A DNA stretch of 64,000 bases from Kosakonia radicincitans DSM 16656 (GCF_000280495.2 NZ_CP018016.1:372001-436000), one strand, 5' to 3'; positions 42,432-51,299 are shown, counted from the first letter of the stretch. Numbers and translations are program-made. Notes: generated from the sequence alone by a model not told the origin.

Positions 42432-43922
42432 ATGAAAATCAATCCCATTCTGGCTATCGACGGTTATAAAGTTTCGCACCGTGTGCAATACCCGCAGGGA
42501 ACAACTCAGGTTTACTCCAACTTTACCCCGCGCAGCGACCGCTTTTTCCAGTCTCCCGTTGCGGATGGCAAGCTGGTGTTTTTCGGCCTGCAAGGCTTTC
42601 TGAAGTGGTTTATGGTTGATTTGTTCAATGCCGACTTTTTTACCCGCCAGGAAGATGACGTCGTCAATGAATATAAGCAGGTGATGGATAATTATCTCGG
42701 CAGGGATGCCGTGGCGGTCGATCATATTCGCGCGCTGCATCGTTTGGGGTATCTGCCGCTGCACATAAAGTCGCTGGATGAAGGCAGTAAAGTGCCAATG
42801 AAAGTCCCGGTTTTGACGATTACCAACACCCGTGAGGAGTTTTTCTGGCTGGTGAACTACCTGGAAACTGTGCTCTCCGCTGAATTATGGAAAGCCTCCA
42901 CCAACGCCACCATTGCCCACCACTACCGTAAAATTTGTCAGCAGTGGGCAGAGAAAACCTGCACCGATTTATCGCATCTGGATTTCCAGTGTCACGACTT
43001 CTCTTTTCGCGGCATGGCCGGTCTCCACGATACGGCGCAGGCTGGGGCCGGTCACCTGCTGAGTTTCAAAGGTACCGACAGCATTCCGTCGCTGCTGTAT
43101 GTCCGCGATCACTACACTGGCGGTGAAGAATACTTTATTGGTGCCAGCATTCCCGCTACAGAACACAGCGTGATGTGCATGGGTGAACACGATCATGAAA
43201 TCGAAACGTTCCGTCGTCTGATTGCCGATATTTATCCGCAGGGATTTGTTTCTATCGTATCGGATACCTGGGATTACTGGCGTGTACTGACGGAATACAC
43301 CAGGGAATTGAAACAGATCATTCTCCACCGTGAGGGACGCGTGGTGTTCCGCCCGGACAGCGGCGATCCGGTAGAGATCCTTTGCGGGACGGGGGCAGAT
43401 AATGACATGCATCCGGAACGCAGCCCGGAAGAGAAAGGTTCGGTAGAGGTGCTGTGGGAAATCTTTGGCGGCACGATTAATGAGAAAGGTTACAAAGTGC
43501 TGGATCCGCATGTTGGCCTGATTTATGGGGACTCCATCACCCTGGCGCGTGCGAATGAGATCCTGCGCCGTCTGGAAGCCAAAGGTTTTGCCAGCTCCAA
43601 CGTGGTGTTTGGCGTCGGTTCCTTTACTTATCAGTACAACACCCGTGACACCTTCGGTTTCGCGATGAAAGCGACCTGGGGAGCGGTAAACGGCGAAGGA
43701 CGCATGATTTTTAAAGAGCCGAAAACCGATAATGGTCTGAAACGTTCGGCGCGGGGACTACTGCGCGTGGAGCGCGATGCGCAGGGGGAACTGCAACTGT
43801 ATGATGAACAGAGTTGGGAGCAGGAAAAAGGCGGTGAACTGAAAACGCGCTTCCTTGATGGCAAACTCTATCAAACGGAGCATTTCGAGCAGATTCGCCA
43901 GCGTCTGGCCAGCCAGCGCTAA
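42432..43922 (+). CDS. nadV: Nicotinamide phosphoribosyltransferase (NAMPT/NadV)
   Basis: Joins nicotinamide and PRPP to NMN and pyrophosphate, a one-step NAD salvage that standard enterics lack. The 496-residue protein aligns with human NAMPT: GTD with D216 (human D219, which selects the amide over nicotinic acid), phospho-acceptor H245 in PATEHSV (human H247), RPDSGDP PRPP-binding loop, and YGDSI. Hence nicotinamide, rather than nicotinate, is the predicted substrate. Co-operonic with the short prs; the pair also occurs in large phages. Followed by a hairpin. Confidence 0.93.
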   Translation: MKINPILAIDGYKVSHRVQYPQGTTQVYSNFTPRSDRFFQSPVADGKLVFFGLQGFLKWFMVDLFNADFFTRQEDDVVNEYKQVMDNYLGRDAVAVDHIRALHRLGYLPLHIKSLDEGSKVPMKVPVLTITNTREEFFWLVNYLETVLSAELWKASTNATIAHHYRKICQQWAEKTCTDLSHLDFQCHDFSFRGMAGLHDTAQAGAGHLLSFKGTDSIPSLLYVRDHYTGGEEYFIGASIPATEHSVMCMGEHDHEIETFRRLIADIYPQGFVSIVSDTWDYWRVLTEYTRELKQIILHREGRVVFRPDSGDPVEILCGTGADNDMHPERSPEEKGSVEVLWEIFGGTINEKGYKVLDPHVGLIYGDSITLARANEILRRLEAKGFASSNVVFGVGSFTYQYNTRDTFGFAMKATWGAVNGEGRMIFKEPKTDNGLKRSARGLLRVERDAQGELQLYDEQSWEQEKGGELKTRFLDGKLYQTEHFEQIRQRLASQR

Positions 43923-43930
43923 TCTTTCGT

Positions 43931-43953
43931 TGGCGGTACGTTCCGTACCGCCA
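43931..43953 (+). terminator. nadV terminator-like hairpin
   Basis: TGGCGGTACG-TTC-CGTACCGCCA, a perfect 10-bp stem and 3-base loop 8 bp beyond the nadV stop; a T-rich stretch begins a few bases later (ACTTTTC). Confidence 0.7.
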
Positions 43954-43973
43954 TAATACTTTTCTTATCTGGC

Positions 43974-43995
43974 GAAACTGATCCACATCACAGAT
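43974..43995 (+). promoter_or_regulatory. Candidate CRP site before mdcA
   Basis: One half-site is perfect (ATCACA, 43987-43992), the other weak (ACTGA for TGTGA) in the 22-bp frame. Carbon-catabolite control of a malonate operon is plausible. The rest of the 200-bp mdcA upstream region should also hold the MdcR target, which I cannot pinpoint. Confidence 0.35.
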
Positions 43996-44124
43996 TGTTT
44001 CGTTGATTATTACTCCCAGGCTAATGATTTCGTCGCCTCCTTAATTGATGCCTTTCTCAGCAAAGCGCACACTGAGTTCAGTGTTAAGCAAGTCAAAATG
44101 ATGAGCTGAATCAGGAGGTTAACA

Positions 44125-45780
44125 ATGTTATCTGGGCAAACGCCAGCACTGGTATGGAACACGCGGCGCAGCGAGAAACAGCGTCGCCTGGCGTCCATTC
44201 CCGTGCAGGGCAAGGTACTGCCGACCGGCGACCTTGTCGCCATGCTGGAAAAACTGATCGCCCCCGGCGACCGTGTCGTTCTCGAAGGGAACAACCAAAA
44301 GCAGGCGGATTTTCTCTCCCGCTCGCTGGCTGAAGTCAATCCGCAGAAAGTGCATGATCTGCATATGATTATGCCGAGCGTCGGCCGTAGCGAACATCTT
44401 GATATCTTCGAAAAAGGCATCGCGCGCAAACTCGATTTCTCTTTCTCCGGTACGCAGAGCCTGCGCATTTCGCAGCTGCTGGAAGATGGTCTGCTGGAAA
44501 TCGGCGCCATCCACACTTACATCGAACTTTACTCCCGCCTGTATGTTGACCTGTGCCCGAATGTGGCACTGATTGCCGGTTACAAAGCCGACCGTAAAGG
44601 TAACCTCTACACCGGCCCCAGCACCGAAGATACGCCGGCTCTGGTGGAAGCCGCTGCGTTCCGCGACGGTATTGTCATTGCGCAGGTTAACGAACTGGTG
44701 GATGACGAATGCGATCTGCCGCGTGTCGATATTCCTGGCTCGTGGATCGACTACGTAGTGGTAGCGGACAAACCGTTCTTTATCGAACCGTTGTTTACCC
44801 GCGATCCGCGTTTGATCAAACAAGAACACATCCTGATGGCGATGATGGCGATTAAAGGCATCTACGCAGAACATCAGGTGCAGTCGCTGAACCACGGTAT
44901 CGGTTTCAATACGGCGGCGATTGAACTGCTGCTGCCGACTTACGGCGAACAGCTCGGCCTGAAAGGCAAAATCTGTAAACACTGGACGCTGAACCCGCAT
45001 CCGACGCTGATCCCGGCGATTGAGAGCGGCTGGGTGGAAAGCGTGCACTGCTTCGGCGGCGAGCTGGGGATGGAAGAGTATATCCGCGCGCGTCCGGACG
45101 TGTTCTTCACCGGTTCTGATGGTTCAATGCGTTCCAACCGTGCGTTCTGCCAGTTAGCAGGTCAGTACGCGGTGGATATGTTTATCGGCTCTACGCTGCA
45201 GGTTGATGGCCTGGCGAACTCCTCCACGGTTACTCGTGGTCGTCTCTCTGGCTTCGGCGGCGCGCCAAACATGGGGCATGACCCGCACGGTCGTCGCCAT
45301 GCAACACCTGCCTGGCTGAATATGATCACCGAACCGGATCCGATGCAACGCGGTAAAAAACTGGTCGTGCAGATGGTTGAAACCTTCCAGGCCGGGGCGA
45401 AACCGACCTTTGTGGAAAAACTCGACGCTGTTGAAGTGGCGAAAACCTCCGGCATGCCGTTGGCACCCGTCATGATCTATGGCGATGACGTGACTCACGT
45501 GCTCACCGAAGAGGGGATTGCTTACCTCTATCGTGCGGAAAGCATCGAAGAGCGCCGCGCGATGGTGGCGGCGGTGGCCGGTATCACCGATATCGGTCTG
45601 GGTGTTGACGCCAAACGCGTGGCGCAACTTCGTCAGAGTGGCAAAGTGGTTTACCCGGAAGATATGGGCATTCGTCGTACTGATGCCACCCGTTCGTTGC
45701 TGGCAGCCAGCAGCGTGGCGGATCTGGTGGAATGGTCCGGCGGTCTTTACAACCCACCTGCGAAATTCCGGAGCTGGTAA
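44125..45780 (+). CDS. mdcA: Malonate decarboxylase alpha subunit (malonate:acetyl-ACP transferase)
   Basis: Exchanges the acetyl group on the ACP-bound prosthetic group for malonate, giving malonyl-S-ACP and acetate. The 551-residue protein belongs to the coenzyme A transferase-like group shared with citrate lyase alpha (GFGGAPNMGHDPHGRRHATPAW, SLNHGIGFNTAAIELLLP). Strong AGGAGG 7 bases upstream. First gene of mdcABCDEFGH; its stop overlaps the mdcB start by one base (TAATG). Confidence 0.96.
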   Translation: MLSGQTPALVWNTRRSEKQRRLASIPVQGKVLPTGDLVAMLEKLIAPGDRVVLEGNNQKQADFLSRSLAEVNPQKVHDLHMIMPSVGRSEHLDIFEKGIARKLDFSFSGTQSLRISQLLEDGLLEIGAIHTYIELYSRLYVDLCPNVALIAGYKADRKGNLYTGPSTEDTPALVEAAAFRDGIVIAQVNELVDDECDLPRVDIPGSWIDYVVVADKPFFIEPLFTRDPRLIKQEHILMAMMAIKGIYAEHQVQSLNHGIGFNTAAIELLLPTYGEQLGLKGKICKHWTLNPHPTLIPAIESGWVESVHCFGGELGMEEYIRARPDVFFTGSDGSMRSNRAFCQLAGQYAVDMFIGSTLQVDGLANSSTVTRGRLSGFGGAPNMGHDPHGRRHATPAWLNMITEPDPMQRGKKLVVQMVETFQAGAKPTFVEKLDAVEVAKTSGMPLAPVMIYGDDVTHVLTEEGIAYLYRAESIEERRAMVAAVAGITDIGLGVDAKRVAQLRQSGKVVYPEDMGIRRTDATRSLLAASSVADLVEWSGGLYNPPAKFRSW

Positions 45781-46637
45781 TGAAACTTCTGCCACGGATT
45801 GAAGCTGAAGGCGGTGCCGATTGGCTGGCGCGAGCCGCCACGCAGAGTCTGATTGACGAAGCACGATTAAGCCCCAAGCCCGGTCTGGTGGACAGTCGGG
45901 GGAACGGCGCGCACCACGATTTAACGCTTGAACTGATGGAGCGTTCCGCGCACAGCCTGACCCCCACGTTTCAGGCGCTGGCGCAACAGAGCTGGTTACG
46001 GCCGGTAGATGTGGCGCTCAGACAAACCATCGGGCGATTGGGCCGCGAAGGCGAGCAGCAGATGATGGCGGCAACCGGCGGTGTGAATACGCATCGTGGC
46101 GCGATTTGGGCGCTGGGGTTGCTGGTCAGCGCTGTGGCGATGCTCGGCGGCAGCGGCCCGGCTGAGGCGATTACCGCCACCGCCGCAAAGCTGGCGCAAC
46201 TGCCGGACGAGGCCGCGCCGAAAGTGTTCAGTAAAGGGCTGCGTGCTACCCATCGTTACCGGGTGCCCGGCGCGCGCGAAGAAGCGCAGCAGGCGTTTCC
46301 ACACATCATGAAGCTGGCACTGCCGCAGTTGCAGCAAAGCCGCCAGCGCGGCGGCAGCGAAACTGCCGCACGGCTGGATGCGTTGATGGCGATCATGACC
46401 TCGCTCAGCGACACCTGTGTTTTATCGCGCGCCGGTCTGGAAGGGCTGGAGACGATGCGTGAAGGCGCACGGAATGTGTTGCAGGCAGGCGGTGTTGCCC
46501 ATCCGCACGGCTGGCAAGCGCTGGCTGACCTCGACAGGCAAATGCTGGCGCTGAACGCTTCACCCGGCGGCGCGGCGGATTTACTGGCCGCCACACTGTT
46601 TCTCGATCGCCTGACCACGCCTTATTTAGCGAATTAA
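45780..46637 (+). CDS. mdcB: Triphosphoribosyl-dephospho-CoA synthase
   Basis: Makes the 2'-(5''-triphosphoribosyl)-3'-dephospho-CoA precursor of the MdcC prosthetic group from dephospho-CoA and ATP. 285 residues of the CitG/MdcB family, with SLIDEARLSPKPGLVDSRGNGAHHDL and TGGVNTHRGAIWALGLL. The start at 45780 overlaps the mdcA stop; the frame open upstream to 45732 is inside mdcA. Partner of MdcG in cofactor attachment. Confidence 0.94.
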   Translation: MKLLPRIEAEGGADWLARAATQSLIDEARLSPKPGLVDSRGNGAHHDLTLELMERSAHSLTPTFQALAQQSWLRPVDVALRQTIGRLGREGEQQMMAATGGVNTHRGAIWALGLLVSAVAMLGGSGPAEAITATAAKLAQLPDEAAPKVFSKGLRATHRYRVPGAREEAQQAFPHIMKLALPQLQQSRQRGGSETAARLDALMAIMTSLSDTCVLSRAGLEGLETMREGARNVLQAGGVAHPHGWQALADLDRQMLALNASPGGAADLLAATLFLDRLTTPYLAN

Positions 46638-46646
46638 GAGGAAGTT

Positions 46647-46946
46647 ATGGAACATATCACGATCACTGTGCCTGCCGGCCGCGTATTGCGCGGTAGAGCA
46701 CTGGCAGGCGTTGTGGGCTCCGGGGATATGGAGGTGTTATTCACCGCCGACCAGGGGCAGACACTGACAATCGATATCACCACCTCCGTGGACAACAGCC
46801 GTGGACGTTGGGAAGCGCTGTTCACCCGTCTGGGGCTGGTCAGCACGCTGCCCGCTGGCCAGCTTGTGATTCACGATTTCGGCGCGACGCCCGGTGTGGC
46901 GCGCATCCGTATCGAACAGGTATTCGAAGAGGTGAGCTATGCGTGA
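46647..46946 (+). CDS. mdcC: Malonate decarboxylase acyl carrier protein (delta subunit)
   Basis: 99-residue ACP that carries acetyl and malonyl groups on the phosphoribosyl-dephospho-CoA arm. Attachment serine is S25 in VVGSGDMEVL, the position known for Klebsiella MdcC. Shine-Dalgarno AGAGGAAG. Overlaps mdcD by 8 bp. Confidence 0.95.
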   Translation: MEHITITVPAGRVLRGRALAGVVGSGDMEVLFTADQGQTLTIDITTSVDNSRGRWEALFTRLGLVSTLPAGQLVIHDFGATPGVARIRIEQVFEEVSYA

Positions 46947-47775
46947 CGATCGCAGTTTTATCGAACTCAAAGCGCGTCAGCGCGCGCAGGCGCTGCTGGA
47001 TGAAGGCAGCTACCGCGAATTGTTGAATCCGTTTGAGGGCATTATCTCCCCGTGGTTAGGGCCGCAGGGCATTGTTCCGCAGGCGGATGACGGCATGGTA
47101 GTCGCTAAAGGCACCATCAATGGTCAACCGGCTGTTGTCGTGGCGATTGAAGGCGCGTTCCAGGGCGGCAGTATGGGCGAAGTCTCCGGCGCGAAAATGG
47201 CGGCGGCACTGGAACTGGCGGCAGAAGATAACCGCAAAGGGATCCCGACGCAGGCCGTTCTGTGTCTTGAAACCGGCGGCGTGCGCTTGCAGGAAGCCAA
47301 CCTCGGGCTGGCGGCGATTGCCGATATTCATGCGGCGATCGTTGACCTGCGTCGTTATACCCCGGTTGTCGGTATTGTTGCCGGCACGGTGGGCTGCTTT
47401 GGCGGGATGTCTATCGCCGCCGCGCTGTGCAGTTATCTGATTGTGACCCGCGAAGCGCGTCTCGGTCTGAACGGCCCGCAGGTGATTGAGCAGGAAGCGG
47501 GGATTGAAGAGTACGACTCCCGCGACCGTCCGTTTATCTGGAGCATGACCGGCGGTGAAGTGCGTTATCGCAGCGGGCTGGTGGATGCGCTGGTCGGCGA
47601 CGGCGTGAACGCGGTGAAAAACGCGATGAATGACGCCATTGCCAAAGGCGTTCCGGCGAAACACCGCACCGATAACTACGACGATTATCTGCAACGTCTG
47701 ACCCGGTTCGACACCCGTAAACAAGCGGATGCTGAACAGATCAACGCGTTATTTGCCGGGGAGGGTAAAGCATGA
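46939..47775 (+). CDS. mdcD: Malonate decarboxylase beta subunit
   Basis: With MdcE forms the malonyl-S-ACP decarboxylase that releases CO2 and regenerates acetyl-S-ACP. 278 residues with the carboxyltransferase-beta fold (GAFQGGSMGEVSGAKMAAALELA; GTVGCFGGMSIAAALCSYLI; LGLNGPQVIEQEAG). No biotin carrier or membrane decarboxylase genes are present in the operon, so this is the soluble, biotin-independent type. Overlaps mdcC by 8 bp and mdcE by 4 bp. Confidence 0.95.
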   Translation: MRDDRSFIELKARQRAQALLDEGSYRELLNPFEGIISPWLGPQGIVPQADDGMVVAKGTINGQPAVVVAIEGAFQGGSMGEVSGAKMAAALELAAEDNRKGIPTQAVLCLETGGVRLQEANLGLAAIADIHAAIVDLRRYTPVVGIVAGTVGCFGGMSIAAALCSYLIVTREARLGLNGPQVIEQEAGIEEYDSRDRPFIWSMTGGEVRYRSGLVDALVGDGVNAVKNAMNDAIAKGVPAKHRTDNYDDYLQRLTRFDTRKQADAEQINALFAGEGKA

Positions 47776-48572
47776 GTACGACAGTCAGCCGTGGTGCCTT
47801 ATGGCTGGAAAAACTGGCACCGAATGCGCAACGTCTGAGCGGGCTGTGCCCGTCCGTACAGGCCGCTGATGGTCAGGTGAACGGTGAAGCGGTGCGTTTT
47901 ATCGCTGTGGTACCGGACGCCAACAACCACTATCCGCGCGCCGCGAAAGGCGAAGTCGGTTTGCTGGAAGGCTGGACGCTGGCGAAAGTGGTCAGCGAAA
48001 CGGTCGCTGCCGATGCGAACAGCAGCGTGAAACGCCCGATCATTGCGGTGATTGACGTGCCAAGCCAGGCTTACGGCCGTCGTGAAGAGGCATTTGGTAT
48101 TCACCAGGCGCTGGCTGGCGCGGCTGCGGCGTATGCCAATGCGCGCCTGGCGGGCCACCCGGTGATTGGTCTGATCGTCGGTAAAGCGATGTCCGGGGCA
48201 TTTCTGGCCCACGGCTACCAGGCCAACCGCCTGATCGCCTTTAACGATTCCGGTGTGTTGATCCACGCGATGGGTAAAGACTCGGCGGCGCGTATTACGC
48301 TGCGTACCGTGGAAGCGCTGGAAAAACTGGCGGCGACCATTCCGCCGATGGCCTACGACATTAGCAACTATGCCACGCTGGGGCTGCTGTCGGATCTGCT
48401 GAACATCAGCAATCCGGATGCGCCTTCAGAAAGCGATCTGACGCAGGTGAAGAACACTCTGCAACAGGCAATCAAAGACGCTCGTCAGGACACCACGTTG
48501 AAAAACCGTCTGGGTGCTGACAACCGCCGCAGCTCCGCTCTTGTGCGCGAACGCATGAAAGCAAGCTGGTAA
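47772..48572 (+). CDS. mdcE: Malonate decarboxylase gamma subunit
   Basis: Partner of MdcD in malonyl-S-ACP decarboxylation; carboxyltransferase-alpha fold. 266 residues with DVPSQAYGRREEAFGIHQALAGAAAAYANARLAGHPVIGLIVGKAMSGAFLAHG-type core (VIGLIVGKAMSGAFLAHGYQ). ATGA overlap with mdcD. A 127-bp gap with a strong hairpin separates it from mdcF. Confidence 0.94.
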   Translation: MSTTVSRGALWLEKLAPNAQRLSGLCPSVQAADGQVNGEAVRFIAVVPDANNHYPRAAKGEVGLLEGWTLAKVVSETVAADANSSVKRPIIAVIDVPSQAYGRREEAFGIHQALAGAAAAYANARLAGHPVIGLIVGKAMSGAFLAHGYQANRLIAFNDSGVLIHAMGKDSAARITLRTVEALEKLAATIPPMAYDISNYATLGLLSDLLNISNPDAPSESDLTQVKNTLQQAIKDARQDTTLKNRLGADNRRSSALVRERMKASW

Positions 48573-48604
48573 GTAAAAAAAGAAACCTGCCAGATAGCAA
48601 ACCC

Positions 48605-48627
48605 GTGGGCGCGTACGCCGCGCCCAC
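48605..48627 (+). other. GC-rich stem-loop between mdcE and mdcF
   Basis: GTGGGCGCG-TACGC-CGCGCCCAC: perfect 9-bp stem with a 5-base loop, 33 bp beyond the mdcE stop, no T-run. It is the only sizeable gap in an otherwise overlapping operon and may lower or process transcripts for the downstream genes. Confidence 0.65.
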
Positions 48628-48699
48628 GCGGCATCCTGCATCTGAAAATAATAACCATCGCGCTATTTCTCTTTTTTCTTAAAGGCTTATAGGTGATCT

Positions 48700-49659
48700 A
48701 TGACTTATGTAATTGTTCATGCCCTCGCACCCATTTTTGTCATCATGCTGTTGGGTTTCTGGGCAGGGAAGGCCAAAATGGTCGACAACAAGAACGTTTC
48801 CCTGCTGAATATCTTCGTAATGGACTTTGCCCTGCCCGCCGCGCTGTTTAGCGCGACCGTGCAAACGCCGTGGGCCGGTATCATCGCCCAGTCGCCGCTG
48901 ATTGTGGTGCTGGTTCTCGCTATGTGGATCACCTACGCGGCTATCTACTTCCTGGCGGTCTCTGTCTTCAAAAAATCGCCGCAGGATGCTGCAGTATTAA
49001 CCCTGACAGTGGCGCTGCCGAACTACGCGGCGCTGGGTCTGCCGATCCTCGGTAGCGTTCTGGGCGAAGGGTCTGCAACGTCTCTTTCCGTCGCGGTTTC
49101 TATTGCCTGTGGTTCGGTACTGATGACGCCGTTCTGCCTGCTGATCCTCGAACGTGAAAAAGCGCGTGCAGAAGGCGGCAACACAGGCTCTACGCTGGCA
49201 ATGCTGCCGGTGCTGATGTGGCGTTCGGTGAAAAAACCGATTGTCTGGGGCCCGCTGCTGGGGGTTGTGCTTTCAGCGTTTGGCCTCAAAATGCCGGAAT
49301 TGCTGCTGGCTTCTATCAAACCGCTTGGCCTGGCTGCGACCGCTGCGGCGCTGTTCCTGACCGGTGTGATCCTCTCAGCGCGTAAACTCGCCATCAACAC
49401 TATGGTTATTTCTGCCACGATCACCAAGCTGCTGATCCAGCCTGCTATTGCCTGGGGGATTGTGCTGGTGCTGGGCCTGCATGGCTCTGTCGCTATCACC
49501 GCGATCCTGATGATTGCGCTGGCGGCTGGTTTCTTCGGCGTGGTATTTGGTAACCGCTTTGGCGTGCAGTCGCCGGATGCGGAAGCGGTACTGCTGTTAA
49601 GTTCCGTACTGTGTATCCTGTCGCTGCCGCTGTTTATCTCGCTGACTTCAGGAATGTAA
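48700..49659 (+). CDS. mdcF: Malonate transporter of the auxin efflux carrier (AEC) family
   Basis: 319-residue inner-membrane carrier with about ten TM helices in two five-helix repeats (start YVIVHALAPIFVIMLLGFWAGK; end VLLLSSVLCILSLPLFISL). AEC family membership and its place in mdc suggest malonate uptake; direction and coupling ion are not visible. Preceded by AGGTGATCT. mdcG follows after 2 bp. Confidence 0.9.
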   Translation: MTYVIVHALAPIFVIMLLGFWAGKAKMVDNKNVSLLNIFVMDFALPAALFSATVQTPWAGIIAQSPLIVVLVLAMWITYAAIYFLAVSVFKKSPQDAAVLTLTVALPNYAALGLPILGSVLGEGSATSLSVAVSIACGSVLMTPFCLLILEREKARAEGGNTGSTLAMLPVLMWRSVKKPIVWGPLLGVVLSAFGLKMPELLLASIKPLGLAATAAALFLTGVILSARKLAINTMVISATITKLLIQPAIAWGIVLVLGLHGSVAITAILMIALAAGFFGVVFGNRFGVQSPDAEAVLLLSSVLCILSLPLFISLTSGM

Positions 49660-49661
49660 TC

Positions 49662-50279
49662 ATGACCACAACATTACGCCCGCACGATCTTCTCTGGCCT
49701 GGCGCACGCGATGCGCTGGAAGGGGTAACTGAACCCTGGGTCGATGAAGTGTGGCACGCCGGTTTACCGGTAGTGGTGCGGCGTGATGTTGTTCAGGGCG
49801 ATCGAATCCCCGTTGGCGTGCGCGGTTTACGACGCGATCAGCGCGCTGCGGGGTGGGTGAGATCAGAGCGCATTACCCGCATTGTCTCACCAGAGCAGCT
49901 TGTCGCACCGCTGGCGCTGCTTCGTTCCCCCTTTATTTCTCAGCCGCCGGTGCAACTGGCTTTGCAACTGGCGCAGCAGAACTGGCCGTGGATATGGGGC
50001 GTGACCGGCAGCACCGGCTACGCGCTGGCGACAGGCATTCCGGTTATCCATGCGACCAGCGATCTTGACCTGCTGATCCGCGCTCCGCAGCCGCTTTCTC
50101 CCGATGATCTTTTACGCTGGCAACAGCAACTGAGCGGTGGATTGTGCCGGGCGGATACCCAGATTGAGACGCCGAATGGCGGTTTTGCGCTGGCGGAGTG
50201 GTTACGCGATGGGCGGGCAATGCTGAAAACCAATCATGGGCCGCGGCTGGTCAGCGATCCGTGGTACAGGGAGGCGTAA
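49662..50279 (+). CDS. mdcG: Phosphoribosyl-dephospho-CoA transferase
   Basis: Transfers the prosthetic-group precursor made by MdcB onto MdcC Ser25, releasing pyrophosphate. 205 residues with a nucleotidyltransferase-type motif: GVTGSTGYALATG followed by SDLDLLIRAP (DxD metal ligands). Start at 49662, 2 bp after mdcF; in-frame codons from 49611 lie inside mdcF. Stop overlaps mdcH by 1 base. Confidence 0.93.
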   Translation: MTTTLRPHDLLWPGARDALEGVTEPWVDEVWHAGLPVVVRRDVVQGDRIPVGVRGLRRDQRAAGWVRSERITRIVSPEQLVAPLALLRSPFISQPPVQLALQLAQQNWPWIWGVTGSTGYALATGIPVIHATSDLDLLIRAPQPLSPDDLLRWQQQLSGGLCRADTQIETPNGGFALAEWLRDGRAMLKTNHGPRLVSDPWYREA

Positions 50280-51175
50280 TGAAAATTCTGTTTACCTTTC
50301 CGGGGCAGGGGACGCAGCGTCCCGGCATGTTACAGGGGCTGCCCGGCACAGAACTGGCGCAAGCGCGTGAAATATTAGGCGCGGAAGTGGATGCGCTTGA
50401 TACGCCGCAGGCATTAGAACATACGCGTGCCGTACAACTGGCACTGCTGATTTCCGGTGTTGCCTGGGCGCGGGAATTACAGCGCCGGGGCATGATAGTG
50501 GATATCACCTGTGGATTATCGATTGGCGCATTTCCTGCCGCTGTGGTGGCTGGAGCGCTGGATTTCCACGATGCCTTGCAGCTTGTCGCGTTGCGCGGCG
50601 ACTTAATGGAACAGGCCTGGCCGCACGGGTACGGTCTGACGGCGATTATGGGGCTGACGCTGCCTGTCGTGGAAACGCTGCTCGAAGGGAGCGGGGCGTA
50701 TATTGCCAACCTGAACGCGGAAACGCAGATTGTTATCGCCGGTAGTGATGACGCGATGGCGCTGGTCGCGCAGCGTGCGCTGGCCAAAGGCGCGAACAAA
50801 GCGCAGCGTCTGGCGGTCAGCGTGCCTTCGCATTGTGAACTGCTGGCTGCGCCCGCGGAAAAACTGGCGCAGGCCTTTACTCACATCGCGCTGAACCGGC
50901 CGCAATGCGCTTATTTAAGCGGCAGTACTGGCCGTGTGCTGTGGCAGCCGGAAAAAATTGCTGACGATTTGGCACGTAATATGGCGCGCACCGTGCGCTG
51001 GCAGGAGGCGATGGTTGCCGCGAATGAACGTGACGCAAGGCTGGCGATTGAGATGCCGCCGGGCGGCATTCTGACCTGTCTGACGCGCCAGGCGGCATGG
51101 AACGGTGAATGCATTTCGCTGGAAAGAAGTGGTGCGGATGTTGCGCTGCATCTGGCTAAGCGGCTTCGGGGGTAA
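50279..51175 (+). CDS. mdcH: Malonate decarboxylase epsilon subunit (malonyl-CoA:ACP transacylase)
   Basis: FabD-like acyltransferase that loads malonyl from malonyl-CoA on MdcC to start the cycle. 298 residues: FPGQGTQRPGM at the N-terminus, nucleophile S81 in GLSIGAFP (GxSxG), and SVPSHCELLAAP with the catalytic His. Start at 50279 by overlap with mdcG. Last structural gene of the operon; a REP-type palindrome and convergent mdcR follow. Confidence 0.94.
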   Translation: MKILFTFPGQGTQRPGMLQGLPGTELAQAREILGAEVDALDTPQALEHTRAVQLALLISGVAWARELQRRGMIVDITCGLSIGAFPAAVVAGALDFHDALQLVALRGDLMEQAWPHGYGLTAIMGLTLPVVETLLEGSGAYIANLNAETQIVIAGSDDAMALVAQRALAKGANKAQRLAVSVPSHCELLAAPAEKLAQAFTHIALNRPQCAYLSGSTGRVLWQPEKIADDLARNMARTVRWQEAMVAANERDARLAIEMPPGGILTCLTRQAAWNGECISLERSGADVALHLAKRLRG

Positions 51176-51238
51176 GTTTGCGCTCCGCTTGTCGGGCCTG
51201 CAGGCTGGCGAACGGTTTACAGGGAAGATTGATTGCCT

Positions 51239-51299
51239 GATAGCGCCGATCTTTGCCGGATAAGGTGCAGGCGCTATCCGGCAAAGATCAGGCGCTATC
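51239..51299. repeat. REP-like palindrome overlapping the mdcR stop
   Basis: Outer arms GATAGCGCC / GGCGCTATC, inner arms GATCTTTGCCGGATA / TATCCGGCAAAGATC, 12-base loop; only one unpaired base (51290) breaks a 24-bp stem. The GCCGGATAAGG core is typical of enterobacterial REP units. The right arm encodes the last residues and stop of mdcR, so the element is partly coding and may end both mdcH and mdcR transcripts. Confidence 0.8.
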
